Shown piece by piece: positions 27,608 to 35,315 of a DNA stretch of 45,169 nucleotides. Made by a program: the position numbers and the translations under genes. The stretch spans positions 1 to 45,169 of the forward strand of contig JBDNCP010000019.1 of the NCBI GenBank assembly GCA_046719575.1, given 5' to 3'. The stretch's first letter is position 1; each line of letters begins with the position of its first letter. Source of the stretch: Thermoleptolyngbya sp046719575 (GTDB lineage: Bacteria > Cyanobacteriota > Cyanobacteriia > Elainellales > Elainellaceae). The notes beneath the pieces are model-generated. The model worked only from the letters and a program-made list of their open reading frames with translations. It ran no database searches and had not been told where the DNA came from.

Positions 27608-27929
27608 TCAAACATCCTTGGGGTGCGTGAAAACGGGCCGCAACGTTTTGACAACGTTTTGACAAAGTACTCAAACAAAATGCTGACCTAAACGGCCGGA
27701 TAAATGCTCATTAAAAGCCAATTGATCGTCAACAAATGAGGCTAAAAACTGCTTGAGAGCGTTTTCGCCTATTGACTATAGCGCTATTTTTACAGCACGG
27801 ATCAACTTTCATTCAGCCAGTCTGACTGCGTTTGGATGGCACTTTTTCTAGTAGCTTGAAGCGGGGCGATCGCCCTTTCCAAAAAGGTTTGAATCCTGTT
27901 GACCGGCTGCTGAGAAATGTAAATGCTGA

Positions 27930-28038
27930 AAGATTCTATAGCAGTCCTAAATCAATTGCGAGATGAGCAGGTGGTAAGAGGCGTACCCCGCTGGAGTGCC
28001 CCCTTACCACCCATTTAGGATTGCCATAGAAGATTCTA
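27930..28038. mobile_element. MITE-like element 1 with 9-bp flanking direct repeats
   Basis: The inverted ends CTATAGCAGTCCTAAAT (27936-27952) and ATTTAGGATTGCCATAG (28013-28029) match at 15 of 17 bases. An inner arm GGTGGTAAG (27970-27978) pairs with CTTACCACC (28003-28011). AAGATTCTA occurs at both flanks, 27930-27938 and 28030-28038, like a target duplication. No coding capacity. The ends resemble MITE/IS termini common in cyanobacteria. Confidence 0.7.
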
Positions 28039-28130
28039 AGTAGGCAGACATGAATAAACATAGAACCCAAAGACCCTTCGCCGCCCGCGCAGGGTTTAGG
28101 ATCTGGTTTTAATTTGGTCTATCTACTGAT
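28037..28130 (+). repeat. Copy B of direct repeat flanking the RTX gene
   Basis: About 94 bases similar to 26207-26310 over their whole length, without the 14-base insertion of copy A. It ends where the 13-base direct repeat of MITE-like element 2 begins. Confidence 0.75.
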
Positions 28131-28255
28131 GTCCAGACAATGTCAGGACTTACGCACCTGCGATGAACTTTTTGGATTTCGGACTATTTCTCGCGGGCGC
28201 AGCCCGCGAGAAATAGTCCAACTGCGTAAGCCCTAAATGTTCTGTCCAGACAATG
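28130..28255. mobile_element. MITE-like hairpin element 2, copy 1, with 13-bp flanking direct repeats
   Basis: Starts TCAGGACTTACGCA and ends TGCGTAAGCCCTAA. The core is a perfect 18-bp palindrome GGACTATTTCTCGCGGGC (28181-28198) with its complement at 28202-28219 and a three-base loop. TGTCCAGACAATG is present on both sides (28130-28142 and 28243-28255). A second copy lies at 45059-45160. No coding capacity. Confidence 0.8.
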
Positions 28256-28612
28256 GGGCAAATCTAACGTCAAACCCAGTACCCGCCTAGATTCGGTTGA
28301 GTGACGCTGACGCTAACCCAACCGACGAGCGGATCAAGATTGTAGGAGTTTTGTCCGTCAAGCAGGACTTGACCGATGACTCTGCTTGTGACTTTGTGAA
28401 AAGTGTCTAGGGCTGGGGTTTATCCACGACTGGGAGCAAACAAAATTAAAATATTGGAGGCAACAGCCTGTGTGGACCGCATTTTGGAGTGGGTGGGGTA
28501 CGCACCACACTGGAAAGATGCACCGTGGGCCCGCATGGATTTAATTGGACTCAATGACCAACCAAGTGCCTCACTAGCCTCAGAACCGCTGTATTCCTGG
28601 ATAGAACGCGCT

Positions 28613-29170
28613 ATGACCCAATCTCTGCGATCGCCCCTCTCCCACAAAGCCGCTGGAACCTGCCCCTGGCAACGCATCGCGCTACTGCTGGCCAGCCTGC
28701 CCATGCTGGCGATTAGCGGCTGCGAAACGCCCATTTCCACTCAATATCAAGCCACCGCCACAACGACCTACACCTGGCTGGTGGAATATGAGGGCGCAAA
28801 CCGACCGGGCGAACGTCCCCCCCGCATCGAAGCATTTGCCTCGACCTCGCTAGAAAATCGCAACGGCCAAAAGCCCGATGGCGCAGTCACCGGCCCCGAC
28901 GAGAAGGGACTCTGGTGGCCTGCCCTGCCGCCCAAGCCAACCATTGATGACATAGAGGCTCGTCAGCAGCGGCAAGAGCGACCCGGCACCCCCCGACTGA
29001 ACAAAACCGTTGATTATACGATTACCTTCCGTCGTCCTGGCGAAGACAATCGCACGCTGCCCACGCGCTACGAAGTCTATCGTCAGGTGGTGAAAGCCTA
29101 CGAAGATCGCATTCCGCTGGAATTCACCCTCGACCCCGCAGAGCGAACAGTCCTCAAGGCAACGCCCTGA
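28613..29170 (+). CDS. Lipoprotein, unknown function
   Basis: 185 residues from ATG 28613. The frame is open further upstream, but only this start puts a lipoprotein signal at the N-terminus: positive residues, hydrophobic core RIALLLASLPMLAISG and a lipobox ending at Cys37 (AISGC). The rest is soluble and Pro/Arg-rich, with TTYTWLVEYEGANRPGERPP, ENRNGQKPD, LWWPALPPKPTIDDIEARQQ and a charged end. It may be inner-membrane or outer-membrane anchored. Family not recognised. Convergent with the J-domain gene, separated by 67 bases holding TGTATAGGAC twice. Confidence 0.6.
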   Translation: MTQSLRSPLSHKAAGTCPWQRIALLLASLPMLAISGCETPISTQYQATATTTYTWLVEYEGANRPGERPPRIEAFASTSLENRNGQKPDGAVTGPDEKGLWWPALPPKPTIDDIEARQQRQERPGTPRLNKTVDYTITFRRPGEDNRTLPTRYEVYRQVVKAYEDRIPLEFTLDPAERTVLKATP

Positions 29171-29237
29171 TACGAGACTTGTGTATAGGACTGTATAGGA
29201 CTGGAGCTAAGGAATGTGGATTCAGTCCGCTTCCGCG

Positions 29238-29930
29238 CTATAAAATCTCAATGCCGTCTAGTCGGCGCAGGTCACGATCAACCTCAAACCAGAGGGCGCG
29301 ATTTCGCGGGTCAGTGCGGAGGGCCTTGTTGAGGTAGATGCGGGCTTTTTCGGGCTGTTTCAGATCTACCAAGTGGCGGCCCCAGCGCTGATAGGCGATC
29401 GCCAGCCACTGGCGCACTTCTAAGTCGTTGGGCAACCGCTGGGCTAGCCCTTCGACCAAGGCAACGGCTCTGGGATAGCGCTGCTGCCGCAACAACTGCT
29501 GGAGGTGGCTATAGACGTGTTCTTTAAGCTGGTGGTCAGTGGGTGAGGCATCCGGGCTGCGCTGAATCGGCGGGCGCTTGCGGATGCCAGAGCCAGACTG
29601 AGCCGCTACACTCCGCCGGTTTGGTACGTTTGCAGCAGAAGCGGGCGATGGGGTGGCTTTTGGTGGGGCTGCTGGCTGCGAGGAATGGGCTGGAGATGGC
29701 GGTGCGGGAGAAGGAGAGGGGCGATCGCCCATGTCTGTCGGCCGCACCAGTTCTATCAGCTGCCGATAGGCCGCATTCACCCGAATAAACTGCTCCGCCT
29801 GCTGAGCGCTGTCCGGATTCAAGTCGGGATGATATCGCCGCGCCAGCCGCCGATAGGAAGCCTTGATCTCCTCGTAGGTGGCGCTGCTTCTTAGTCCCAA
29901 AATCCGGTAGCACTCAGCAAGGTTCATCAA
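29238..29930 (-). CDS. J-domain (DnaJ-like) protein with helical repeat tail
   Basis: 230 residues. J-domain at residues 3-65 with CYRILGLRSSATYEEIKASYRRLARRYHPDLNPDS and the HPD motif at 34-36, needed to stimulate Hsp70 ATPase. A low-complexity Pro/Ser linker follows (about 70-135), then a C-terminal helical segment with TPR-like pairs (LVEGLAQRLPNDLEVRQWLA and LKQPEKARIYLNKALRTDP). No zinc-finger or CTD domains, so it is a J-domain co-chaperone of the small type III kind. It lies downstream of the clp cluster on the same strand, suggesting a protein-quality-control link. Confidence 0.9.
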   Translation of the reverse strand: MMNLAECYRILGLRSSATYEEIKASYRRLARRYHPDLNPDSAQQAEQFIRVNAAYRQLIELVRPTDMGDRPSPSPAPPSPAHSSQPAAPPKATPSPASAANVPNRRSVAAQSGSGIRKRPPIQRSPDASPTDHQLKEHVYSHLQQLLRQQRYPRAVALVEGLAQRLPNDLEVRQWLAIAYQRWGRHLVDLKQPEKARIYLNKALRTDPRNRALWFEVDRDLRRLDGIEIL

Positions 29931-30029
29931 CCGGGCGATCGCCTCAAGCGTTCCACATTAGCGCTCAACACTTAGCGTTCCAAGTGTAATCGTTCGCTCC
30001 TAGAAATTTCAATTTGAATGGTTGAAATC

Positions 30030-30635
30030 TCAACTTTGAGTGTTCGCATCCGTAATCACTCGGTCAATCAAACCGTATTCCACAGCCTCCTGCGCCGACA
30101 TAAAGTAGTCCCGGTCGGTATCTTTTTCAATCTGCTCCACAGTCTTGCCTGTGTGCAGCGCCATTAGCTCATTTAGCTCCTGACGCACCCGCAAAATTTG
30201 TCGCGCCTCAATATCAATGTCAGTAGCCTGGCGACGACCCGTTCCCCCAAGCGGCTGGTGAATCATAATCCGCGCATGGGGCAGCGCCAGCCGCTTACCT
30301 TTCGCGCCCGCCGTCAGCAAAAACGCGCCCATCGATGCCGCTAGCCCCACGCAAATCGTCACCACTTCTGACTTGATGTGCTGCATGGTGTCGTAGATTG
30401 CCATGCCCGCCGTCACCGAGCCACCCGGCGAGTTGATGTAGAGATAAATCGGCTTCGTGTTGTCGTCCGAATCGAGGTAAAGCATATAAGCAACGATCGC
30501 ATTTGCAATGCCATCGTCTACTTCTTCTGCCAAAAAAATAATCCGCTCCCGAAACAGCCGCTCATAGATGCTGATCCACTGCTCAAAGGAACTGCCAGGA
30601 AGGCGATAGGGAACACTCGGAATTCCAATCGGCAT
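30030..30635 (-). CDS. clpP: ClpP, active proteolytic subunit (ClpP3-like)
   Basis: 201 residues. ClpP serine protease with an intact catalytic triad: Ser101 in GLAASMGAF, His126 in RIMIHQPLGG, Asp176 in KDTDRDYFM. Opening MPIGIPSVPYRLPGSSFEQW and the GGTGRRQATDIDIEARQIL segment resemble the ClpP3 form of cyanobacteria, which forms a mixed ring with the inactive ClpR. It is the third of three clp genes in one direction; the J-domain protein follows. It would degrade unfolded or tagged proteins with a Clp ATPase (ClpC or ClpX), not encoded here. Confidence 0.95.
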   Translation of the reverse strand: MPIGIPSVPYRLPGSSFEQWISIYERLFRERIIFLAEEVDDGIANAIVAYMLYLDSDDNTKPIYLYINSPGGSVTAGMAIYDTMQHIKSEVVTICVGLAASMGAFLLTAGAKGKRLALPHARIMIHQPLGGTGRRQATDIDIEARQILRVRQELNELMALHTGKTVEQIEKDTDRDYFMSAQEAVEYGLIDRVITDANTQS

Positions 30636-30794
30636 AGGTCTTTGAAGGGGTAAAGGGTGAGTGGGGAAATACAGCGAGAAAGCGAGAAAACCAGAAATAG
30701 TAGAAAATCCCTAGTGGGATGTTGGGGTGACGAGATGCTAAAGCGACTCATACGAAAGCAAATCATACGAAAGCAAATCATACAGTTGAGTCGC

Positions 30795-31469
30795 TCAAGA
30801 CTCCATCAATTCGCTTGCTCCAACCTTAGTCAACTTCGGGCTTTCCAGCACAAGGTCGATTAGCCCGTACTCTTTCGCCTGAGTCGGCGTGAGATAAAAC
30901 ATCCGATCCATGTCTTTATGGATGCGCTCAGCGGGTTGCCCAGTCGTTTCCGAGAGCAGGTTAATAATCGTGCGCTGCTTGCTCAATACTTCTTTGGCGT
31001 TGATTTCGATATCCGTTGCCTGACCGCGAGAGCCACTCTGGGGATGGGCCAGGGCAATCATCGTGTGGGGCAGGCTAGCGCGTTTGCCCTTCGTGCCCGC
31101 CGACAGCAGCACCGTCGCCATGCCAAAGCATTGCCCCATGCAAATGGTGAGAATTGGCGACTTGATGTGCTGCATCGTGTCATAGATGGCAAGACCCGCA
31201 TTGATCGACATCATGCCGATCGCCATTGACCCCATGCCTGCCATCAGCGGATCGCCCAGCGAGTTGATATAAAAGTAAATCGGCTTGCTCTGATCTTGCG
31301 AATCCAAATACAGCAGCGCCGAAATGATGGAATTGGCAAACCCATCGGTAATCGGCTGGTTGAGAAAGATAATCCGCTCCTGGCTCATGCGGGTATAGAT
31401 GTTGATCCACTGCCAGTAGGGGCTACCGGGGATGTTGTATGGAACGCGGAGGACGGGATCGACAGACAT
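30795..31469 (-). CDS. ClpR-like inactive Clp subunit, second copy
   Basis: 224 residues. ClpP fold throughout, but the catalytic triad is lost: Ser is Gly116 (CMGQCFGMATV), His is Ala141 (IALAHPQSG, a His sits one place further on) and Asp is Met190 (KDMDRMFYL). Compared with active ClpP it carries an insertion of about 13 residues in the NS-x-G handle region (LMAGMGSMAIGMMSINAGLA), also seen in ClpR. Sequence is nearer to ClpP3 at its N-terminus (RVPYNIPGSPYWQWINIYTR) than the ClpR at 31590. It probably fills structural positions in a hetero-oligomeric ring. Gene order: ClpR, this gene, ClpP. Confidence 0.88.
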   Translation of the reverse strand: MSVDPVLRVPYNIPGSPYWQWINIYTRMSQERIIFLNQPITDGFANSIISALLYLDSQDQSKPIYFYINSLGDPLMAGMGSMAIGMMSINAGLAIYDTMQHIKSPILTICMGQCFGMATVLLSAGTKGKRASLPHTMIALAHPQSGSRGQATDIEINAKEVLSKQRTIINLLSETTGQPAERIHKDMDRMFYLTPTQAKEYGLIDLVLESPKLTKVGASELMES

Positions 31470-31589
31470 GTCAAGGGCTAGAGGTTAAGGATTTAGGGGG
31501 TTGGGGCGCGATAGAGTAGAGGCGTGTGGGGAAGCTGCACACCCCATCACCCGGTCACTGCATCACTCCAATACTGCACTCCAATGCTG

Positions 31590-32282
31590 CTAAGTCAGCG
31601 CCGGAATCTGCTTTGGCAATTCCTTGGCGCTTTCGAGAACCCGATCAATCAGCCCGTATTCCTTGGCTTCGTAGGGATTCAGGTAAAAGATGCGATCGGT
31701 GTCTTTGGCAATTTTCTCGACGGGCTGACCCGTGTTGCGGGACAGGATTTCTAGGGTGGCCTGTTTGTTGATTAGCACTTCGCGGGCGCGGATCTGGATG
31801 TCGGTAGCTTGCGCCTGGCCCATACCCGTGCGCGGCTGGTTTAGCACGATGGTGGCGTGGGGCAGGCTAGCGCGGAAGCCTTTGGTGCCCGCTGAGAGGA
31901 TCATAGCCGCCGTGCCCATTGCCTGGCCAATGCAGATGGTGTGGACGGGTGGCTTGACATAAGAGATGGTGTCGCAGATGGCAAAGGCTTCGGTTTCGTA
32001 GCCGATCGCATCGTTGGTATACCAGGAGGTGCCCGTCGAGTTGATGTAAAAATAGATGGGTTTTTCGGGATCGTCGAACTGGAGGTAGAGGAGTTGAGCG
32101 ATGATCAGCTTGGTCACATCGACCCCCAACTGGCGCTTGAGGTCGTCTGATGACACCAGCGGCAGCCCTAGGTAAATGATGCGCTCTTTGAGCAGCAGCG
32201 AGGGCAGGTCGGGTGGGGGCGTGCGATAGGCGGCATCCCCGTAGTAATAATTGGACTGAACGGCCTTAATCGATGAACTCAT
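31590..32282 (-). CDS. clpR: ClpR, inactive Clp protease subunit
   Basis: 230 residues. N-terminal YYYGDAAYRTPPPDLPSLLLKERIIYLGLPLV is the ClpR pattern. The triad is gone: Gly123 for Ser (CIGQAMGTAAM), Asn148 for His (TIVLNQPRTG) and Ile198 for Asp (KDTDRIFYL). A longer handle loop (STGTSWYTNDAIGYETEAFA) replaces the SPGGS of ClpP. It should be the non-catalytic partner of ClpP in the core, as in cyanobacteria and chloroplasts. First of the clp genes; the gaps to the next two are about 120 and 160 bases, so they might be co-transcribed or separately controlled. Confidence 0.92.
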   Translation of the reverse strand: MSSSIKAVQSNYYYGDAAYRTPPPDLPSLLLKERIIYLGLPLVSSDDLKRQLGVDVTKLIIAQLLYLQFDDPEKPIYFYINSTGTSWYTNDAIGYETEAFAICDTISYVKPPVHTICIGQAMGTAAMILSAGTKGFRASLPHATIVLNQPRTGMGQAQATDIQIRAREVLINKQATLEILSRNTGQPVEKIAKDTDRIFYLNPYEAKEYGLIDRVLESAKELPKQIPALT

Positions 32283-32718
32283 AGGATCAAACTCGCCTGG
32301 ACGCTTGCCGAAACAGTTGGCGTGTAAACTGGCGGGAGGACTTACGCCTGAATGAGCGTATGAACTGCGCTGTTTCTTTTAACGCCGCTTTTAACATAGT
32401 AGCGTGAGGGGCATCGCAGCGGTTGAGAAGACTGGCCCATCAGGGATTTGGGAAAAGCGTGAGAAGATTGGGGCAGTTTACGGAATTGGGAACTGGGGCC
32501 TTGGAGTATTGAAGAGGCAGAAAATCGAAATACAGGGTTTTTGAAGCGAGTGAGGGTTGAAGCGGGTGGCGAAACCTATTGACCAGAACCTATCGACCAG
32601 AACCTATCGACCCAACTGTTGTCTTCTGAGGGCGGCGCGTCTCGCACCTTGTCAGAAAATGCTGCATGTTTTCAACACATCCCTTCTCAACACATTCTCT
32701 TAGACTGGAGCCTGGGCT
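32283..32718. other. Divergent intergenic region between clpR and VWA gene
   Basis: 436 bases carrying the promoters of both neighbours. A 14-base tandem repeat AACCTATCGACCAG occurs three times at 32573-32614. Near 32338 GGAGGACTTACGCC resembles the end of the hairpin element but nothing beyond it matches. A CACATTCTCTTAGACT stretch lies just before the VWA start. No gene seen. Confidence 0.55.
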
Positions 32719-33957
32719 ATGAAAGTGGGTCTGCAAGCGTCGCTGAGTGATGCCAATTTGGATGTGGCGCAGGTGAGCAGTCAGCGACAGTTGGCGATTT
32801 CGATGTCGGCGATCGCCTCTTCGACCGGTCGCACTGCGCCGCTTAACCTGTGTTTAATTTTGGATCACAGCGGCTCGATGAACGGTCGCCCAATGGAGAC
32901 AGTCAAGCAGGCGGCGCTAAAGATTGTGGATAGCCTGTCGCCGGGCGATCGCCTCTCGGTGGTGGTGTTTGACCACAAGGCCAAGGTGCTGGTGCCCAAC
33001 CAGGTGATCGACAATCCTGCTGGACTCAAAAACGAGATCAGTCGCCTCAGAACCAGCGGTGGCACCTGCATCGACGAAGGAATGCGGCTGGGTATCGAGG
33101 AACTAGCAAAGGCAAAGAAAGACACGATTTCTCAGGCATTTTTGCTCACGGATGGCGAAAATGAACATGGCGACAACGACCGCTGTCTGAAGCTGGCGCA
33201 CCTAGCTGCGGAATATAATATGACGCTGAACACCCTGGGCTTTGGCGACCATTGGAATCAGGACATTTTGGAGCGAATCGCCGATGCCGGGGGTGGGGCG
33301 CTGTCCTACATTCAAACGCCGGAAGACGCGCTGCTAGAATTTACGCGCCTATTTAGCCGGGTGCAGTCGGTCGGGCTGACGAATGCCTATCTGCTGCTGA
33401 AGATGATGCCCGGTGTACGGCTGGCGGAGCTAAAGCCTATCGCGCAGGTGGTGCCCGAAACGGTGGAATTGCAACCGATTCAGGAGGCGGGGCAGGTATC
33501 GGTGCGGTTGGGTGACCTGATGGTAGACTCCCCGCGGGTGGTGCTGGCAAATCTGTATGCCTCGCAGCTTCCCGTCGGGCGGCATCCGCTGGTGCAGGTG
33601 CAGGTGCGCTACGATGACCCAGCGCAAAATCTGGAGAGCGTACTGAGCGATCCGGTGATCGTCGAAGCGAACGTGGTGACGACGTTTCAGCCTGCGCCCG
33701 ACCCGCAGGTGCAGCAGCATGTGCTGGCATTGGGCAAATATCGCCAGACCCAGCTTGCTGAGCAAAAGCTGCAACAGGGCGATCGTGCTGGAGCTGCCAC
33801 TATGCTGCAATCTGCTGCCAAAACCGCACTGCAAATGGGCGACCAAACCGCCGCCACCGTGCTACAAGAAAACGCCACCCGCCTGCAAGAGGGCGAGGAA
33901 CTGTCGGAGAGCGATCGCAAAAAGACGCGCATTGTCTCTAAAACCACGTTGCAGTAG
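32719..33957 (+). CDS. VWA (von Willebrand factor A) domain protein
   Basis: 412 residues. The VWA domain lies at about 42-215 with the complete metal-ion-dependent adhesion site: D49-H-S51-G-S53 (LILDHSGSMNGRP), Thr116 (SGGTCIDEG) and Asp145 (LLTDGENEHGD). A beta-rich middle part follows (VRLAELKPIAQVVPETVELQ onward), then a helical C-terminal part (LGKYRQTQLAEQKLQQGDRA) ending in a charged tail. No signal peptide or membrane segment, so it is cytoplasmic. Such proteins mediate metal-dependent protein contact; partner unknown. A DevA-like ATPase follows with 65 bases between. Confidence 0.88.
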   Translation: MKVGLQASLSDANLDVAQVSSQRQLAISMSAIASSTGRTAPLNLCLILDHSGSMNGRPMETVKQAALKIVDSLSPGDRLSVVVFDHKAKVLVPNQVIDNPAGLKNEISRLRTSGGTCIDEGMRLGIEELAKAKKDTISQAFLLTDGENEHGDNDRCLKLAHLAAEYNMTLNTLGFGDHWNQDILERIADAGGGALSYIQTPEDALLEFTRLFSRVQSVGLTNAYLLLKMMPGVRLAELKPIAQVVPETVELQPIQEAGQVSVRLGDLMVDSPRVVLANLYASQLPVGRHPLVQVQVRYDDPAQNLESVLSDPVIVEANVVTTFQPAPDPQVQQHVLALGKYRQTQLAEQKLQQGDRAGAATMLQSAAKTALQMGDQTAATVLQENATRLQEGEELSESDRKKTRIVSKTTLQ

Positions 33958-34022
33958 TGATAATGGGAAGCAAGCGGGGGGAAGCTGATGGGCTACACCC
34001 AGTGTGTTTCGAGCGGTCTTAC

Positions 34023-34844
34023 ATGATGGAAAATCTGGAGGGCGATCGCCCCACGGCTGAGTCCAATCCCACCTCTGGCTCTACAGCGGTAATTTCGCCA
34101 TTGCCGCCCCCTACCGTCCAGATTCGCAACCTCAACTATTTTTTTGGCCAGGGTGAACTCCAGAAGCAGGTACTTTATGACATCAACCTTGACCTGCTGC
34201 CGGGGCAAATCGTCATCATGACCGGCCCCTCCGGCTCTGGCAAAACCACGCTGCTCACGCTGATCGGCGCACTGCGAACCGTGCAAGAGGGCAGCCTCAA
34301 AGTGCTAGGGCGCGAACTCGTGGGCATGAACCGGGCGCAACTGGTAGAAGTGCGGCGCAACATCGGCTTTATCTTTCAGGCACACAACCTCTTTGATTCC
34401 CTCACTGCGTCCCAAAACGTCGAGATGGCGGTGGAGCTAATGCCCAACTGGCGCACCAAGCGAGAGCGAGCGGTGGCCATGCTCACCCAACTGGGTCTCG
34501 GAGAACGGGTGGATTACAAACCCCGCGCCCTCTCTGGTGGGCAAAAGCAGCGCGTGGCGATCGCCCGCGCCTTGGTCAACCAGCCGACCCTGATTCTGGC
34601 AGACGAACCCACCGCCGCCCTCGACAAAAAAAGTGGGCGCGAAGTCGTAGAACTAATGCAGCAGTTAGCCAAAGAACGGAACTGCACGATTTTGATGGTG
34701 ACGCACGACAACCGCATTCTCGACATCGCCGATCGCATTGTCAGCTTGGTCGATGGGCGGCTCGAAAGCGACGAAGACCTGACGCACTTTATGGAAAGTC
34801 ATGATCCCCGGACACTCGATCGGCGGATGTTCATGACGCTCTAG
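34023..34844 (+). CDS. ABC transporter ATP-binding protein, DevA type
   Basis: 273 residues from ATG 34023 (ATG 34026 also possible). All ABC motifs are present: Walker A G68-P-S-G-S-G-K-T (IVIMTGPSGSGKTTLLTLIG), Q-loop IGFIFQAHNLFDSL, signature LSGGQKQRVAIARAL, Walker B LILADEPTAALDKKSG and the switch HD of VTHDNRILDIADRI. The N-L-N-Y-F-F-G-Q-G-E-L opening and the AHNLFDSLTASQNVEMAVEL segment are typical of cyanobacterial DevA, the ATPase of DevBCA exporters that work with TolC-like channels. Permease (DevC) and fusion protein (DevB) are absent here, so it is an orphan ATPase. It may be coupled to the preceding VWA gene. Confidence 0.9.
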   Translation: MMENLEGDRPTAESNPTSGSTAVISPLPPPTVQIRNLNYFFGQGELQKQVLYDINLDLLPGQIVIMTGPSGSGKTTLLTLIGALRTVQEGSLKVLGRELVGMNRAQLVEVRRNIGFIFQAHNLFDSLTASQNVEMAVELMPNWRTKRERAVAMLTQLGLGERVDYKPRALSGGQKQRVAIARALVNQPTLILADEPTAALDKKSGREVVELMQQLAKERNCTILMVTHDNRILDIADRIVSLVDGRLESDEDLTHFMESHDPRTLDRRMFMTL

Positions 34845-34901
34845 CAGCGGGAACGTCTGGAGCTTGGGCATTCAGAATCGCAAGAGATAGGGGTTGGGCA
34901 C

Positions 34902-34926
34902 AAAAAAGCCCCCCAGCCAGGAGGGC
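34902..34926 (-). terminator. Rho-independent terminator for the Psb35-like gene
   Basis: Read on the minus strand: stem GCCCTC (34921-34926) and GGGGGGC (34908-34914) around a six-base loop, then TTTTTT (34902-34907). It is about 180 bases downstream of the minus-strand gene ending at 35109. Confidence 0.75.
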
Positions 34927-35108
34927 ACAGGTAACTTGGCTCAAATCGGGCGTTGTCACAAAAACTAGATGTCACACAACCTGAGATTTCACGAAACTGG
35001 AGATAGCGGCCGGCCTAGCAGGGGCGATCGCCCTGTTCAGTCTGGGTTGCACCCTCAGGAGAGACGCAGTGCCCAGAGCAGAACTAGGCTGATCCCGTCT
35101 GCGCTCTT

Positions 35109-35315
35109 CTAGCCCCTGATGCCCAGATAACCAGGAACTCGCGTGCTGTAGTCCACTTCTGTCGCGGTAATGGATGCAGCCAGTTGCTCAAAAGATTCAG
35201 AATTCCAGTTGCGCTCGTGGATGGGCTTGGACTGTTCGCCCCGGAAATAGGCTTGGGTTCCAATGACTGAAGCGGCAACCCAGGCGATCACAAACAGTGC
35301 AATTAAAAGCGTCAT
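35109..35315 (-). CDS. Psb35-like small thylakoid membrane protein
   Basis: 68 residues from ATG 35315, which has a strong GGGAGG ribosome site five bases upstream; an upstream ATG at 35363 lacks one. A single membrane helix (about 3-20, LLIALFVIAWVAASVIGT) is followed by the stretch QAYFRGEQSKPIHERNWNSE, then a polar tail that ends VPGYLGIRG. I recall this pattern from cyanobacterial proteins annotated as Psb35-related (Ssl2148-type), reported to associate with CP47 and Hlips in photosystem II assembly; memory only, so the assignment is tentative. Monocistronic, with its own downstream terminator. Confidence 0.6.
   Translation of the reverse strand: MTLLIALFVIAWVAASVIGTQAYFRGEQSKPIHERNWNSESFEQLAASITATEVDYSTRVPGYLGIRG

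Larger units (their letters stand above)
27608..28612. other. 1-kb repeat-rich intergenic region
   Basis: Between the RTX gene and the lipoprotein gene. From left to right: an A/T-rich region with GTTTTGACAACG repeats near 27640, MITE-like element 1 (27939-28029), copy B of the direct repeat (28037-28130), and MITE-like element 2 (28143-28242), all annotated separately. From about 28256 an open frame leads into the lipoprotein, but its first 70 residues look unlike coding sequence. No other gene seen. Confidence 0.6.

Noticed and set aside
28403..28612. N-terminal extension of the lipoprotein from 28403
   Set aside because: It would bury the lipobox behind 70 unlikely residues; ATG 28613 gives a normal lipoprotein signal.
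32337..32352. Third copy of the CAGGACTTACGCA hairpin element
   Set aside because: Only about ten bases agree; no palindrome or matching far end follows.
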